A DNA stretch of 64,000 nucleotides from DASWED01 sp036394995 (GCA_036394995.1 DASWED010000062.1:56561-120560); one strand, 5' to 3'; counted from the stretch's first letter, positions 17,874 through 27,173 are shown. Program-made: numbers and translations. The notes: generated by a model not told the origin, from the letters alone.

Positions 17874-18566
17874 CTAAGCCGATCGCGGCCCCAGGACGCC
17901 GATCACTCCGGGCGGGCCCACCCATACCCGGCCGTCGCTCGAGACCCCGCCTGCCTCCTGCACCACGACCACGTCGTCGCGCGCCGCCGGCACGATCACC
18001 ACCTCGTCGTCCGCTTCAGGGATCTGAACGACCTCGTCTCCCCAGGAGGTCGATCGGGCGGATCCGTTGGAACGGCGTGGCCAGGGGTCGCCGACCGGCT
18101 CGGTCCACGAGATGTCCGCCTCGGCTGCGAGGATGGCGTCGAGTTCGGCCACGGACCAGAGATCGTCGGGTTCCTCCACGGACCATGGATCGTCGTCGGG
18201 TTCCTCGCCGAACAGGCGGCCGATCCCCACCTGCTCCTCCGAGGGGACACCCACTCCGCCCTCCACGCCGGAGGCCATCCGGAGTGCGCCGGACCCGACG
18301 ATCATCAGCCCCGGAAGGAACGCCGCGCCGGACCCGATGGTGGCGGGGACGAACGCGAGCAGCAGCAGCAGGATCGCCACCGAGAGCGCCGGGGCCGACC
18401 GGGGCATCCCGAAGGCCAGGAACCCGGCCGCGGTCCCCGCCAGAAGCCCCAGGACCGCGATCCCGGGCGCGCCTCCCGGCCAGGACGTGATCCAGTACGC
18501 CGTATAGAAGGATCCGGCCAGGGCCACCGCCCCGCCGATCCGCGCGATCACCGCGTTCGCGTCCAT
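17874..18566 (-). CDS. Hypothetical membrane protein with acidic cytoplasmic tail, 230 aa
   Basis: The start at 18566 is chosen over a longer frame (to 18596) because of a GGGGGG run a few bases upstream and an N-terminus that leads straight into the first membrane segment. Three to four hydrophobic segments occupy residues 8-110. The rest is acidic and polar, with the repeated phrases DPWSVEEPDDLWSV and runs such as DEVVIVPAARDDVVVV. No family recognised. Probably co-transcribed with the 118-aa membrane protein downstream. Confidence 0.6.
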   Translation of the reverse strand: MDANAVIARIGGAVALAGSFYTAYWITSWPGGAPGIAVLGLLAGTAAGFLAFGMPRSAPALSVAILLLLLAFVPATIGSGAAFLPGLMIVGSGALRMASGVEGGVGVPSEEQVGIGRLFGEEPDDDPWSVEEPDDLWSVAELDAILAAEADISWTEPVGDPWPRRSNGSARSTSWGDEVVQIPEADDEVVIVPAARDDVVVVQEAGGVSSDGRVWVGPPGVIGVLGPRSA

Positions 18567-18613
18567 CACCACCCCCCGAATTCCCCGCACCGCCACCGGC
18601 CAACCGGGACTTT

Positions 18614-18630
18614 CGGCCCGTTTCGGGCCG
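18614..18630. terminator. Hairpin downstream of the RTX-LOG gene pair
   Basis: CGGCCCG-TTT-CGGGCCG is a perfect 7-bp stem with a 3-nt loop, lying between the LOG-like stop (18751) and the next leftward start (18566). It is a plausible transcription stop for the leftward RTX-LOG unit, but lacks a U-tract. Confidence 0.4.
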
Positions 18631-18750
18631 CCCGAACGACGAATGCTCCACTCGCGGTGGGGGAACCGCGCCCGGGGAAGTACACACCGGATCGAGAACG
18701 GCCCGCAATCGGTCTTTGGTCGGTGGACTTGTAGCCCGTTCGATGGGGAG

Positions 18751-19242
18751 TCAGGACCGCCCGGCCAGGCGGAGGGCGGACGCCACGGCCTCGGCCGGGG
18801 TGTCGGCGGCGTGGATGCCGGGGACGGGCTCGCCGCGGCGGACCAGCTCCCAGGTGCGCAAGCCCACGACGGGCCGGCCGATCTTCAGCGCGAACGCGAT
18901 CTCGGAGAGCGTCCCGAACTCCCCGCCCACCGCGATCACCGAGTCCGCGGACCGGGCGATGAGCGCGTTGCGCATCTCGCCCATGCCGGTGGGGATGGCG
19001 AACGTGACGTACGGGTTGGCCTCCCCCCGGTCGAACCCGGGGAGGATGCCCATCGAGGTCCCGCCGGCGTCGGCGGCCCCCCGGCACGCGGCCTCCATCA
19101 CGCCGGTGGAGCCCCCGCACACGACCACCGCGCCGGCCCGGGCCAGGAGGCGCCCCACCTCCTCGGCCCAGGCCTCCTCCTCGTGCGAGGCAACCCCCGG
19201 CCCCACCACGGCGACGTACAAGGCGGCCGGGTCGGGCGGCAC
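18751..19242 (-). CDS. LOG-like Rossmann-fold protein (TIGR00725 type)
   Basis: A 163-aa protein of the SLOG/LOG superfamily. It has an N-terminal Rossmann-type strand-loop (VAVVGPGVAS), the CGGSTGVMEAA motif and GGEFGTLSE, which replaces the PGGxGTxxE motif of cytokinin-activating LOG enzymes. The family member type matches TIGR00725, whose substrate is unknown. The altered glycine motif argues against simply calling it a cytokinin phosphoribohydrolase. The GTG start lies 5 bp after the stop of the RTX gene, so the two are one transcription unit. Confidence 0.8.
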   Translation of the reverse strand: MPPDPAALYVAVVGPGVASHEEEAWAEEVGRLLARAGAVVVCGGSTGVMEAACRGAADAGGTSMGILPGFDRGEANPYVTFAIPTGMGEMRNALIARSADSVIAVGGEFGTLSEIAFALKIGRPVVGLRTWELVRRGEPVPGIHAADTPAEAVASALRLAGRS

Positions 19243-19247
19243 CGGCC

Positions 19248-21140
19248 TCAGTGCTCGCAGCCCGATTTCGAGCCGGTGCCGGGCCCCTGCTTGCAGGTGT
19301 CGATGCCGGCCCCGCCGGACATGTCGTCGTTGCCGGGGCCGCCCTTCAGCGTGTCCTTCCCGCCCAGGCCGAAGAGGGCGTCGTCGCCCGCGCCACCGGA
19401 GAGCACGTTGGCCAGCGCGGAGCCGGTGAGGTGGTCGTCGTTCCCGGATCCGCGGAGGCGCTCGACGCTCGACAGCACGTCGTCGCCGTCCCCACTCGCG
19501 CTGCCTTGAGCCAGGCTCGCCGTGATGGCCGCGCCGGCGCCGGCGTACGACGCGGTGTCCGGTCCGGTCCCGCCGGCCACGGTGTCGGTCCCCGGTCCCG
19601 GGACCAGCACGTCGGGGCCCCCGAGCCCGGTGAGCGTGTCCCCGCCCCCGCCCCCCACCAGGCGGTTCGCCGAGGTCGATCCGGTGATCTGGTCGCTGCC
19701 GTCGCCGCCGACCACGTCCTCCACGTCCGCGTGGATGTTGTCGACGCCCTGTTCGGGGTGCCCGACCACGTGGTCGTTCTTCGAGCCGTCCAGCGAGAGC
19801 TTCATGTCTCCGGTGTGGTTCGACTCGTCCACGGCATCGCGGCCCGGACCGCCGATGAACACGTCGGAGCCGTCCTCGGTGATGACCCCGAGGTCCGCCC
19901 GCCGACCCCCGAACAGGTGGTCGTTGCCGCCGCCGCCCACCAGGACGTCGTCGCCGTCCGACCCGTACAGCCAGTTCGCCTTCGAGCTCCCCGTGAGCTG
20001 GTCGTCGTCCAGGGAGCCGATCACCCCCTCCACGTCGGGCTCGACGTTGTCGCCCTCCCCGCCGCCGCCGTCGTTCGCCGTGCCCTCGAACGTCACGCTC
20101 ACCGAGGTCGTGCGGGGGTCGTAGGAGACCGTGTCGCGCCCCTTGCCTCCGTGGAACGTGTCGGCCCCCGCGCCCGCCGTGAGCGTGTCGTTGCCGGGCC
20201 CGCCGTTGATCGCGTTCGTCCCCTCGCCGCCGTTGATGAACTGTCCCCCGGGTCCCCCGACGATCGTGTCGTCCCCATCCCCGGTCTGGATGCGCTCGAT
20301 GTCGCTCCCAACGTTGTCGTGCTCTCCGGCGGCACCGTCGTTCGCCACCCCGTCCTGCGTCACCGTCACGTCGGTGGGGCCGAAGTACATGATGGTGTCC
20401 TCGCCCGCCCCTCCCTTGACCGTGTCCCCGAGCTCGGGCGGGCCCAGGAAGAAGGCGTCGTCCCCGTTCCCGCCGATCGCCACGTCCGCCCCGGCCTGGT
20501 CGAATACCCGGAGCTTCCCCGACAGCGGGCCCGTTCCGCTGCCTCCGATCCCCGATCCGGAGACGACGTCGTTCCCGCCGCCGCCCCGGAAGTCGATGGA
20601 CCCGGTGAGGGAGGGGATGGACACGTCCGAGTCCGGGGTCGCGCCGTCGGCGTCCGCGTTGAGGTTGATGCGCTCCCCCAGCGGGATCCCCATGAAGAGG
20701 CCTACCCCGAGCGTGACGTGGTCTGCGCCCGTCGTGCCGGTGACCTCGGCCACGGTCGAGCCCCCCAGGTGGGACATGACGAACTCGATCTCGCTGGAGC
20801 CGTCGCTCTCAGTGGTGAAGCCCGGCCCGAGGGGGCCGTGGGACAGGTCGAACTCGAGGGCGGCGATCGAGTTGCCCATGTCCACGTTCACGCGGTCCAC
20901 GACCGTGACCGCCCCGCAGCTGGTCCCCCCCACGGTGACGTTGTTCGAGGCGGAACGCGTCACCGCGACGTCGGTGGTGTCGCCCGAGACGTCCGCGTCC
21001 GCGATGTGGGTGGACGGATTCAGCGTGCACGACACGAACGCCATCGCCGGCGGCGCCGCCACGAGCTGCAGGCCCGTCAGGAGCATGCCCCCGACGAGCG
21101 CGACGAGTGCCCGACGCACGCCCCCCTGCCCGGCTCGCAT
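19248..21140 (-). CDS. Secreted RTX-type calcium-binding repeat protein
   Basis: The 630-aa product has an N-terminal signal peptide (hydrophobic residues 10-34, ending AMA). From about residue 190 to the end it carries many GGxGxDxx nonapeptide repeats (e.g. GGAGEDTI, GGPGNDTLTAG, GGGGNDHLFGG, GGPGNDDMSGG) that fold into a calcium-binding parallel beta-roll. The N-terminal 190 residues are a beta-rich domain with paired cysteines. Export by the Sec signal rather than a type I system is likely, since no ABC/HlyD genes are near. Function may be surface structure or adhesion; no catalytic domain is visible. Confidence 0.8.
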   Translation of the reverse strand: MRAGQGGVRRALVALVGGMLLTGLQLVAAPPAMAFVSCTLNPSTHIADADVSGDTTDVAVTRSASNNVTVGGTSCGAVTVVDRVNVDMGNSIAALEFDLSHGPLGPGFTTESDGSSEIEFVMSHLGGSTVAEVTGTTGADHVTLGVGLFMGIPLGERINLNADADGATPDSDVSIPSLTGSIDFRGGGGNDVVSGSGIGGSGTGPLSGKLRVFDQAGADVAIGGNGDDAFFLGPPELGDTVKGGAGEDTIMYFGPTDVTVTQDGVANDGAAGEHDNVGSDIERIQTGDGDDTIVGGPGGQFINGGEGTNAINGGPGNDTLTAGAGADTFHGGKGRDTVSYDPRTTSVSVTFEGTANDGGGGEGDNVEPDVEGVIGSLDDDQLTGSSKANWLYGSDGDDVLVGGGGNDHLFGGRRADLGVITEDGSDVFIGGPGRDAVDESNHTGDMKLSLDGSKNDHVVGHPEQGVDNIHADVEDVVGGDGSDQITGSTSANRLVGGGGGDTLTGLGGPDVLVPGPGTDTVAGGTGPDTASYAGAGAAITASLAQGSASGDGDDVLSSVERLRGSGNDDHLTGSALANVLSGGAGDDALFGLGGKDTLKGGPGNDDMSGGAGIDTCKQGPGTGSKSGCEH

Positions 21141-21194
21141 GAGAACCGGAGTACAACCGTCTTCGGCCGACCTGTCAACGGCAAGGGGCCGGCG

Positions 21195-23498
21195 TCAACC
21201 CCACCGTTCGCCCAGCATGGCCGCGAGCAGCGCCACCGCGCCCTGCTTGTCCAGGGGCTCGTTGCCGTTCCCGCACTTCGGGGACTGCACGCAGGAGGGG
21301 CACCCGCGCGTGCACGGGCAGTCGCGGACGGTCTCGAGGGTCGCGCGGAGGAGCCGCTCCTCGCTGCGGAACCCCCGCTCGACGATGCCCGCGCCGCCGG
21401 GGTAGCCATCGTAGATGAAGATCGCGCAGGACTCGGTGTCCGGGTGGTACGCCGTGGAGACGCCGCCCACGTCCCACCGGTCGCACGTGGCGATGAGCGG
21501 CAGCAGCCCGATCGCGGCGTGCTCGGCCGCGTGGGCCGCGCCCGGCACCGCGGCCATCTTCAGCGCCGCCCGGTCGAGGATCGCCGGGGGGATGGCCCAC
21601 CACAGGGCCCTCGTGGTGAGGACCTGGGGCGGCATGACCAGGGGGATCTCGTCCACGGCCTCCCCGGTCAGGTGCATCTTCCTGACGTACCCGGTGACCT
21701 GGCGGGTCACGGTCACGTCGCCGAAGAACGCGGGGGTGTCGCCGATCCTCGACTCCTCCAGCACGCCCACCACCTCGATGTCGGTGATGTCGCGCGACTG
21801 CGTGTAGTAGTCGGCGTTCGACGACCGGACCAGGGCCACGCCGGACTCGAGGTCCAACTTCGCCACCTCGAACTGCTCCCCCTGGTGCAGGTAGATCGCT
21901 CCCGTGTGCACCGAGAAGTGGGCCCGATACTCGTCGGCGGTTCCCAGCAGCTCGCCGGTTTCCTCCAGGACGATCGCGATCTGTCCCCCGGAGGCGGATC
22001 GGATGTCCACGCTCCGGTGGGGTGAGCGCTGTCCCCGGTGGTGGAGCGTGTCGCCCCGGCGGACCAGTTCGGCGGCCGCGATCAGCCGCTCGACCGCCGG
22101 GCCCACAAGCTCGGGTTCCCCGAAGAACGCAAGCTCGTCGGATGCCAGGGGCTGCTCCCGGGCCGCGCACAGCAGGTGGGGCTCCAGCACGTACGGGTTC
22201 GTCGGATCGATCACCGCGGCCTCGGGCGGCCGGTGGAACAGGTCCTCCGGGTGCGCGACGAGGTACTGGTCCAGCGGGTCGTCGTTCGCCACCAGGACGG
22301 CCAGCGACCCGCTCTCGCGACGTCCGGCCCGCCCGGCCTGCTGCCACATCGACGCCCGCGTGCCCGGGTAGCCGGCCAGGATCGCCGCGTCGAGGGACCC
22401 CACGTCGATCCCCAGCTCGAGCGCGCTCGTCGCGGCCACCGCAAGCAGCTCCCCGTCGGCGAGCGCCCGTTCCAGCCGCCGCCGCTCCTCTGGCAGGTAC
22501 CCGGCCCGGTACGCCTTGATCCGCGACTTCACCGCGCCGGGGACCTCGCGCCGGGCGAACTCCGCCAGCAGCTCCGCCGCCCTCCGGGACCGGGCGAACG
22601 CGATGGTCCGGATCCCCGCCTCCGCCAGGCGCCCCAGCAGGAACGAGGCCTCGCTGACCGCCCCCCGCCGGGCCCCGGTCTCGTCGTCCACGATCGGGGG
22701 GTTCCACAGCGCGAACAGCTTCTCCCCGCGCGGCGACCGGTCCTCGCTCACCTCCTCGAAGTCCAGGCCCGTGAGCCGCGAGGCCAGCTCGCCGGGATTC
22801 CCCACGGTGGCGCTGGCCAGCACGAAGCGCGGATCGCCCCCGTACCGGGCCACCAGCCGCCGGAGGCGCCTGAGCACCATCGCCACGTGGGATCCGAAGA
22901 CGCCCCGGGCCACGTGGGCCTCGTCCACCACCACGTACGCCAGCCGCAGGAAGAAGTCCGCCCACCGCGCGTGGTCCGGCAGCACGCTCGCGTGCAGCAT
23001 GTCCGGGTTCGACATCACGAGGTTCGCGTTCCGCCGGATCATCGGCCGCTCGGCCGACGGCGTGTCCCCGTCGTACACGGCCGCCCGGATCTGGGGCAGC
23101 CGCAGCCCACGCACCTGACGCAGCTGGTCCCGGGCGAGGGCCTTCGTCGGGAACAGGTACAGCGCCGTCGCCTTCGGATCCCCCAGCGCCCGGGCGGCGA
23201 ACGCCAGGTTGTACACGAGCGTCTTCCCGCTCGCCGTCCCCGTCGCGATCACCACGTTCGCCCCCGATGCCACAGCATCGAACGCAGCCCGCTGATGGGC
23301 GTACAGCCCGTCGATCCCGATCAACGAAAGCCGCTGCACCAGCACATCGGGCAGCTCCGGGAACGGCCCCACCTCCGGCGCCCGCTCCGGCAGCTCCTCG
23401 ACGTGCACCAGCGACTCGGCGAACGCTTCGTCCGAAGCGAACCCCGCGAGGAACCCCCGAGCATCCACCAGCCCATCGTAGAGGCGGCCGGCGACCAC
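21195..23498 (-). CDS. DEAD/DEAH-box DNA helicase of the MrfA/YprA type with DUF1998 tail
   Basis: This 767-aa superfamily 2 helicase has Walker A ATGTASGKT (85-93), DEAH (192-195), SATVGN (motif III), a second RecA domain with GIDVGSLD and QQAGRAGRRESG (motif VI), and a C-terminal DUF1998-like domain ending in a four-cysteine cluster (C-x-C-x3-GCPSCVQ-x3-C). In Bacillus subtilis the homologous MrfA works with exonuclease MrfB in repair of mitomycin lesions. Its DUF1998 cysteines bind zinc. No MrfB-like exonuclease is adjacent. The GTG start faces the divergent CaCA exchanger across 38 bp. Confidence 0.9.
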   Translation of the reverse strand: MVAGRLYDGLVDARGFLAGFASDEAFAESLVHVEELPERAPEVGPFPELPDVLVQRLSLIGIDGLYAHQRAAFDAVASGANVVIATGTASGKTLVYNLAFAARALGDPKATALYLFPTKALARDQLRQVRGLRLPQIRAAVYDGDTPSAERPMIRRNANLVMSNPDMLHASVLPDHARWADFFLRLAYVVVDEAHVARGVFGSHVAMVLRRLRRLVARYGGDPRFVLASATVGNPGELASRLTGLDFEEVSEDRSPRGEKLFALWNPPIVDDETGARRGAVSEASFLLGRLAEAGIRTIAFARSRRAAELLAEFARREVPGAVKSRIKAYRAGYLPEERRRLERALADGELLAVAATSALELGIDVGSLDAAILAGYPGTRASMWQQAGRAGRRESGSLAVLVANDDPLDQYLVAHPEDLFHRPPEAAVIDPTNPYVLEPHLLCAAREQPLASDELAFFGEPELVGPAVERLIAAAELVRRGDTLHHRGQRSPHRSVDIRSASGGQIAIVLEETGELLGTADEYRAHFSVHTGAIYLHQGEQFEVAKLDLESGVALVRSSNADYYTQSRDITDIEVVGVLEESRIGDTPAFFGDVTVTRQVTGYVRKMHLTGEAVDEIPLVMPPQVLTTRALWWAIPPAILDRAALKMAAVPGAAHAAEHAAIGLLPLIATCDRWDVGGVSTAYHPDTESCAIFIYDGYPGGAGIVERGFRSEERLLRATLETVRDCPCTRGCPSCVQSPKCGNGNEPLDKQGAVALLAAMLGERWG

Positions 23499-23521
23499 CC
23501 CGGCGCGGCAACCTCCGCCGA

Positions 23522-23527
23522 TAGTAT
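23522..23527 (+). promoter_or_regulatory. -10 box of a probable leaderless transcript (exchanger gene)
   Basis: TAGTAT ends 9 nt before the ATG at 23537. This spacing puts the transcription start at or very near the start codon, and no Shine-Dalgarno sequence is visible. Confidence 0.45.
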
Positions 23528-23536
23528 GGCCCGTCC

Positions 23537-24559
23537 ATGGACTGGGTTCTCCTCGCCGTCGCCTTCGTCGTCATCCTGGCCGGCGCCGAGCTGTTCACCA
23601 ATGGCGTGGAGTGGGTCGGTGAGGGCTTCGGCCTGTCCGAGGGCGCGGTCGGCAGCGTCCTGGCCGCCGTGGGGACCGCGCTCCCCGAGACCGTCCTGCC
23701 GTTCATCGCGATCCTGTTCTCCGGCGGGGAGCGCGGCAGGGAGATCGGGACCGGCGCGATCCTGGGCGCCCCGTTCATGCTCACCACGCTGGCCATGTTC
23801 GTCCTGGGAGTGGCCGTGCTCCTGCCGTCGCGGCGCCGGGGGCGAGCCGAGCTTCGCGGCGACCGCCGGGTGATCCGCCACGACCTGGCCTACTTCCTCG
23901 GCATGTACTCCCTCGCCGTCGTGGCCGGCCTGTGGCACTTCACGCCGTACAAGGTCGCCCTGGCCGTGGCGCTCGTGGTGGGGTACGGGTTGTACGTCCG
24001 GCGGCACTTCGCCGGGTCCCGCGAGGACGTGGTGGAGTCCGAGGCCGCCGGGGAGGTCCGGCCCCTGTACTTCATGCGCCTGCGGAGCCGGACCGTCGCG
24101 GGCCGGGTCCCGCCCCACTGGCTGAGCGTCATCCAGTCGCTGGCCGCCCTGGGGCTGATCATCGGGGGGGCGAAGCTGTTCGTGGACCAGGTCGACGTCC
24201 TGGCCGAACGCCTCGGCGTGCCCCGGCTGGCGTTCGCGCTCCTGCTGGCACCGCTGGCCACCGAGCTCCCGGAGAAGTTCAACAGCGTGATCTGGGTCCG
24301 GCGGGGGAAGGACACGCTGGCCCTCGGGAACCTCACCGGGGCCATGGTGTTCCAGTCGTCGTTCCCGGTGACGATCGGACTCCTGCTCACCCCGTGGCGC
24401 CTGTCGAACGAGTCCCTGGTGGCCGCGCTGGTGGCGCTGGGGGCCGGCCTGGTCCTGTACACCACCCTCCGGAGGCGGGGGCCGCTCTCCGGGCGCCTGC
24501 TGCTGTTCCACGGGCTGTTCTACGCGGGATACGTCATGTACGTGATCACCCGGCTGTAG
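23537..24559 (+). CDS. CaCA-family sodium/calcium (cation) exchanger
   Basis: A 340-aa membrane protein with about 10 hydrophobic segments and the two inverted alpha-repeats of the CaCA superfamily: GAELFTNGVEWVGE...AVGTALPET near residues 16-54, and GAKLFVDQVDVLAE...APLATELPEK near 210-250. The conserved acidic ion-binding residue is present in each (the E of ALPET and of TELPEK). It probably exports Ca2+ or another cation against Na+ or H+. It is transcribed from a very short divergent region shared with the helicase gene. Confidence 0.88.
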   Translation: MDWVLLAVAFVVILAGAELFTNGVEWVGEGFGLSEGAVGSVLAAVGTALPETVLPFIAILFSGGERGREIGTGAILGAPFMLTTLAMFVLGVAVLLPSRRRGRAELRGDRRVIRHDLAYFLGMYSLAVVAGLWHFTPYKVALAVALVVGYGLYVRRHFAGSREDVVESEAAGEVRPLYFMRLRSRTVAGRVPPHWLSVIQSLAALGLIIGGAKLFVDQVDVLAERLGVPRLAFALLLAPLATELPEKFNSVIWVRRGKDTLALGNLTGAMVFQSSFPVTIGLLLTPWRLSNESLVAALVALGAGLVLYTTLRRRGPLSGRLLLFHGLFYAGYVMYVITRL

Positions 24560-24583
24560 ACCGGCGAGCGAGTCCATGACGGA

Positions 24584-25489
24584 CTAGTTGATGAGGCCGT
24601 CGCCCTTCATGTTGGCGTACATGGCCTTCGCGCTGTCGCTGATGAACACGACCGACTTGTCGCCGACGAACCCGGTGCGCCCCGGGACCACCATGTTCTT
24701 CACCCCGCTGGAGCGGACCTGGGACGCCGTGAAGCCGAGCTTCAGGACCTCCTGGAGCGACAGGTCGGTCTGCACGTTCCGCATCCCGGCCCCGATGTAG
24801 GTCAGCAGGACGGAGGGGTCCTTGGCGAAGTCCTTCCGGAACTCGGCGAGCGTGGCCAGGAACAGCCGGCCCTGGTTCTCCGAGCGCGTGAAGTCCCCGT
24901 TCGAGAAGTCGTGCCGGTCCCGGGAGAACGACAGGGCCTGGGCCCCGGTCATGTGGATGGGCCCGGGGTCGAAGTCCGCCCCGGAGAAGTGGTCGTGCAT
25001 CGGCGTGAGCACGTTCACCGTCACGCCGCCCACGGCGTCGATCGCCTCCTTGACGCCCTTGAACGAGGTCAGGACGTAGAAGTCGAAGTGGATCCCGGTG
25101 AGGCTCTCCATGGTCTTGATCGTGAGCTCCGGGCCCCCGGAGCTCATCGCGGAGTTGATCTTGTCGGTGCCGTGGCCGGGGATGTTCACCCAGGAATCGC
25201 GGGGGAACCCCAGGACCGAGGCCTTCTTCTTCGCCGGGTTGATCCCGATGATGTGGATCGAGTCGGACCGCTCGCGGTTGATGGGCTCGCCCGGCCGGGC
25301 GTCGCTCCCCAGGGTCAGGATGAAGATGGGCTTCTTGCCGTCGAGAACCGGGAAGGCCTGGGCCGGGTGCGCCTTCCCGAGGGCGAACCGGGGGAGGGCC
25401 TGGGCCGCGGGCGTGGATGCCGTGCCCAGGGCCGAGCCCGTCACCCACACCGCGAGCGCGGTGACCGCGAGGACGATGCGCCGCCTCAC
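24584..25489 (-). CDS. LytR-CpsA-Psr (LCP) family phosphotransferase
   Basis: The 301-aa protein has an N-terminal signal-anchor (residues 5-30) and an LCP domain. Conserved features are GSDAR (61-65), RSDSIHIIGINP (the second Asp/Arg pair that coordinates pyrophosphate and Mg2+) and FPRDSWVNIPG (95-105). LCP enzymes attach polyprenyl-linked glycopolymers such as arabinogalactan or teichoic acids to peptidoglycan outside the membrane. The GTG at 25489 overlaps the stop of the upstream gene in a GTGA, so the longer frame running to 25873 is rejected and translational coupling is likely. Confidence 0.9.
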   Translation of the reverse strand: MRRRIVLAVTALAVWVTGSALGTASTPAAQALPRFALGKAHPAQAFPVLDGKKPIFILTLGSDARPGEPINRERSDSIHIIGINPAKKKASVLGFPRDSWVNIPGHGTDKINSAMSSGGPELTIKTMESLTGIHFDFYVLTSFKGVKEAIDAVGGVTVNVLTPMHDHFSGADFDPGPIHMTGAQALSFSRDRHDFSNGDFTRSENQGRLFLATLAEFRKDFAKDPSVLLTYIGAGMRNVQTDLSLQEVLKLGFTASQVRSSGVKNMVVPGRTGFVGDKSVVFISDSAKAMYANMKGDGLIN

Positions 25490-26196
25490 CCCGAGCCCCC
25501 GGTGCCGCTCGTCTTCGGCGTGGGCGCGGCCCCGCCGGCGTGATCCGTCCGCTTGGCCTTGTACCCCACGATGACCCAACCCCCCTCGCCGGATTGCAGG
25601 ATGTACGTCGCGTGGCTCTTGATCACCATAGTCTTCCCGTTCTTCTGGTCGCCGATCGCCGTGAAGTCCGCCTTGGCGGAGATCGTGAACGGCACCCCGG
25701 TCTTGTCGGTGAGCACGCGGACCACCAGGGCCCCGTACTTGGGCTTGACGGACTCGAACGTGTCGCCCGCGTTCGCCCCCAGGGTCAGCACCTCGGTGTC
25801 GCGCTTCGCGCTCGCCGCGGTGTCCCCCAGCGAGAAGAAGCCGTAGACGGTCTCGTAGTCGCCCGGCTGCCACCGCGTGGGATCCAGGAACGCCAGGGCG
25901 TACATCGTGCTCAGGCGATCCTTCACCTCCGCGACGTCGTCCTTCGCGCCGCTCGACTTCTTCTTTCCCGTGACCACCGGGATCACCTTGGTCGACCGGA
26001 GCTTGAAGTGGAACTCCGGCGTCTGTTCGCCCGGGCTCGGGAGGGGACTGCCCGTCCCGTCATGTCCCGGCTCGCCGTCGCCGCCGCCGCGGAGCAGGAA
26101 GAACGCGCCGACGCCGGCCACGAGGACGACCGCGACCACGATCGCGATCACGCGCCAACTACGGGAGGAGGCGGGGTGAGGTGCTGGGGTGGACAA
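25486..26196 (-). CDS. Membrane-anchored hypothetical protein coupled to LCP gene
   Basis: About 236 aa if started at TTG 26196. The N-terminus is short and basic, with one membrane helix (residues 12-36, AIVVAVVLVAGVGAFFLL), then a Gly/Pro linker and a soluble extracytoplasmic domain of about 170 residues rich in beta structure. I recognise no family. Because its stop overlaps the LCP start (GTGA, 25486-25489) it probably works in the cell envelope with the LCP enzyme. The start is uncertain, since no good ribosome site is seen and longer readings approach the divergent gene at 26318. Confidence 0.65.
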   Translation of the reverse strand: MSTPAPHPASSRSWRVIAIVVAVVLVAGVGAFFLLRGGGDGEPGHDGTGSPLPSPGEQTPEFHFKLRSTKVIPVVTGKKKSSGAKDDVAEVKDRLSTMYALAFLDPTRWQPGDYETVYGFFSLGDTAASAKRDTEVLTLGANAGDTFESVKPKYGALVVRVLTDKTGVPFTISAKADFTAIGDQKNGKTMVIKSHATYILQSGEGGWVIVGYKAKRTDHAGGAAPTPKTSGTGGSG

Positions 26197-26317
26197 GTCC
26201 GGGAGAGGGTATCGGCCGACCCGGAGAACAGCAACCAACCGGAGCCCGGCCCGGTCGCCAAGGCCGGCCCGAGCCCGTTCGACCGCGGGGCGGCCGGGGG
26301 ATATCCTTCCCGCCGAG

Positions 26318-26656
26318 ATGAACCTCGACCTGGAGACCAGCACACAGGGCAAGACCAGCGTCGTCTCGCTGCGGGGAGAGATCGACGTGTACACCGCACC
26401 CCGGCTCCGTCAGGCGCTCATCGACCTCGTGAGCGGCGGGGCCACCGACATCGTGGTGGACATGGACAAGGTCGACTTCCTGGATTCCACCGGGCTCGGA
26501 GTCCTGGTGGGGGGCCTGAAGCGGGTCAAGTCGAACGAGGGTGACCTGCGGCTCGTGGTGACCCAGGAGCGCATCATGAAGATCTTCGACATCACCGGAT
26601 TGTCGAAGGTGTTCCCGATGTACGAGTCCCTCGACGCGGCCCTGCAGCAGGCGTGA
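26318..26656 (+). CDS. Anti-sigma factor antagonist (STAS domain)
   Basis: A 112-aa single-domain STAS protein of the RsbV/SpoIIAA type. The conserved phosphoacceptor lies in FLDSTGLGVLVG (Ser57). Unphosphorylated antagonist binds the anti-sigma kinase and frees its sigma factor. The following gene is that type of kinase, joined by a GTGA overlap at 26653-26656, so the two are a regulatory pair. A TATCCT box (26302-26307) sits 10 nt before the ATG and no strong ribosome site is visible. Confidence 0.92.
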   Translation: MNLDLETSTQGKTSVVSLRGEIDVYTAPRLRQALIDLVSGGATDIVVDMDKVDFLDSTGLGVLVGGLKRVKSNEGDLRLVVTQERIMKIFDITGLSKVFPMYESLDAALQQA

Positions 26657-27108
26657 TCGACCCCGACGTCGAGATCGCGATCCCGTCCCGGCCCGAGTTC
26701 GTGGCACTGGTGCGCCACGTGGTGGGGGCCGCGGCCCGCATGGGCGGGCTCTCGCCGAACCTCGTGGACAACGCGAAGCTCGCCGTGTCCGAGGCCGCCA
26801 CCAACGCCGTGAGCGTGAACAGCAGGGCCGGCTCGGTCGACAGCGAGATCCGCGTCCTGGCCGAGCTGGAGGGCGACCGGATGGTGGTGGAGGTCAGCGA
26901 CCGCGGCTCCCACGATGACACGGTCCGGTCCGTGTCCACCGGCGAAACCGACAGCGACTCCCTCGACTTCAGCTTCGAACGGGGGCTCTCGCTCCCGCTG
27001 ATCCAGGGCCTGGTGGACGAGTTCGAGATCGAGGCGCGCGACGGCGGCGGCAGCGTCGTGCGCATGACCCTGATCGACGCCGCGGCGGAGGACGGCGCCG
27101 GGGGCTGA
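26653..27108 (+). CDS. Anti-sigma regulatory factor, RsbW-like Ser kinase
   Basis: This 151-aa GHKL-type ATPase has the N-box (VSEAATNAV, about residues 40-48), a G1 box (VSDRGS) and a G2-like region (RGLSLPLIQGLVDEFEI). Such proteins phosphorylate the STAS partner and sequester a sigma factor. GTG 26653 overlaps the STAS stop by four bases. No sigma-B-type gene follows, unlike the classic rsbV-rsbW-sigB operon, so the target sigma factor must be encoded elsewhere. Confidence 0.88.
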   Translation: MIDPDVEIAIPSRPEFVALVRHVVGAAARMGGLSPNLVDNAKLAVSEAATNAVSVNSRAGSVDSEIRVLAELEGDRMVVEVSDRGSHDDTVRSVSTGETDSDSLDFSFERGLSLPLIQGLVDEFEIEARDGGGSVVRMTLIDAAAEDGAGG

Positions 27109-27173
27109 CGAACGCCGGTCTCCCGGCCGATGGCCTCCGCGAAGGCCGCACACAACTGAAGCGTTGGACAGGT

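Noticed and set aside
19248..20600. Short DNA repeats inside the RTX gene as a CRISPR-like array
   Set aside because: The periodicity is explained by nonapeptide codons for GGxGxDxx; spacers are not unique and the frame is open throughout.
25486..25873. Extended LCP reading frame up to 25873
   Set aside because: It runs out of frame over the upstream gene; the GTGA overlap at 25486-25489 gives the natural start with a signal-anchor.
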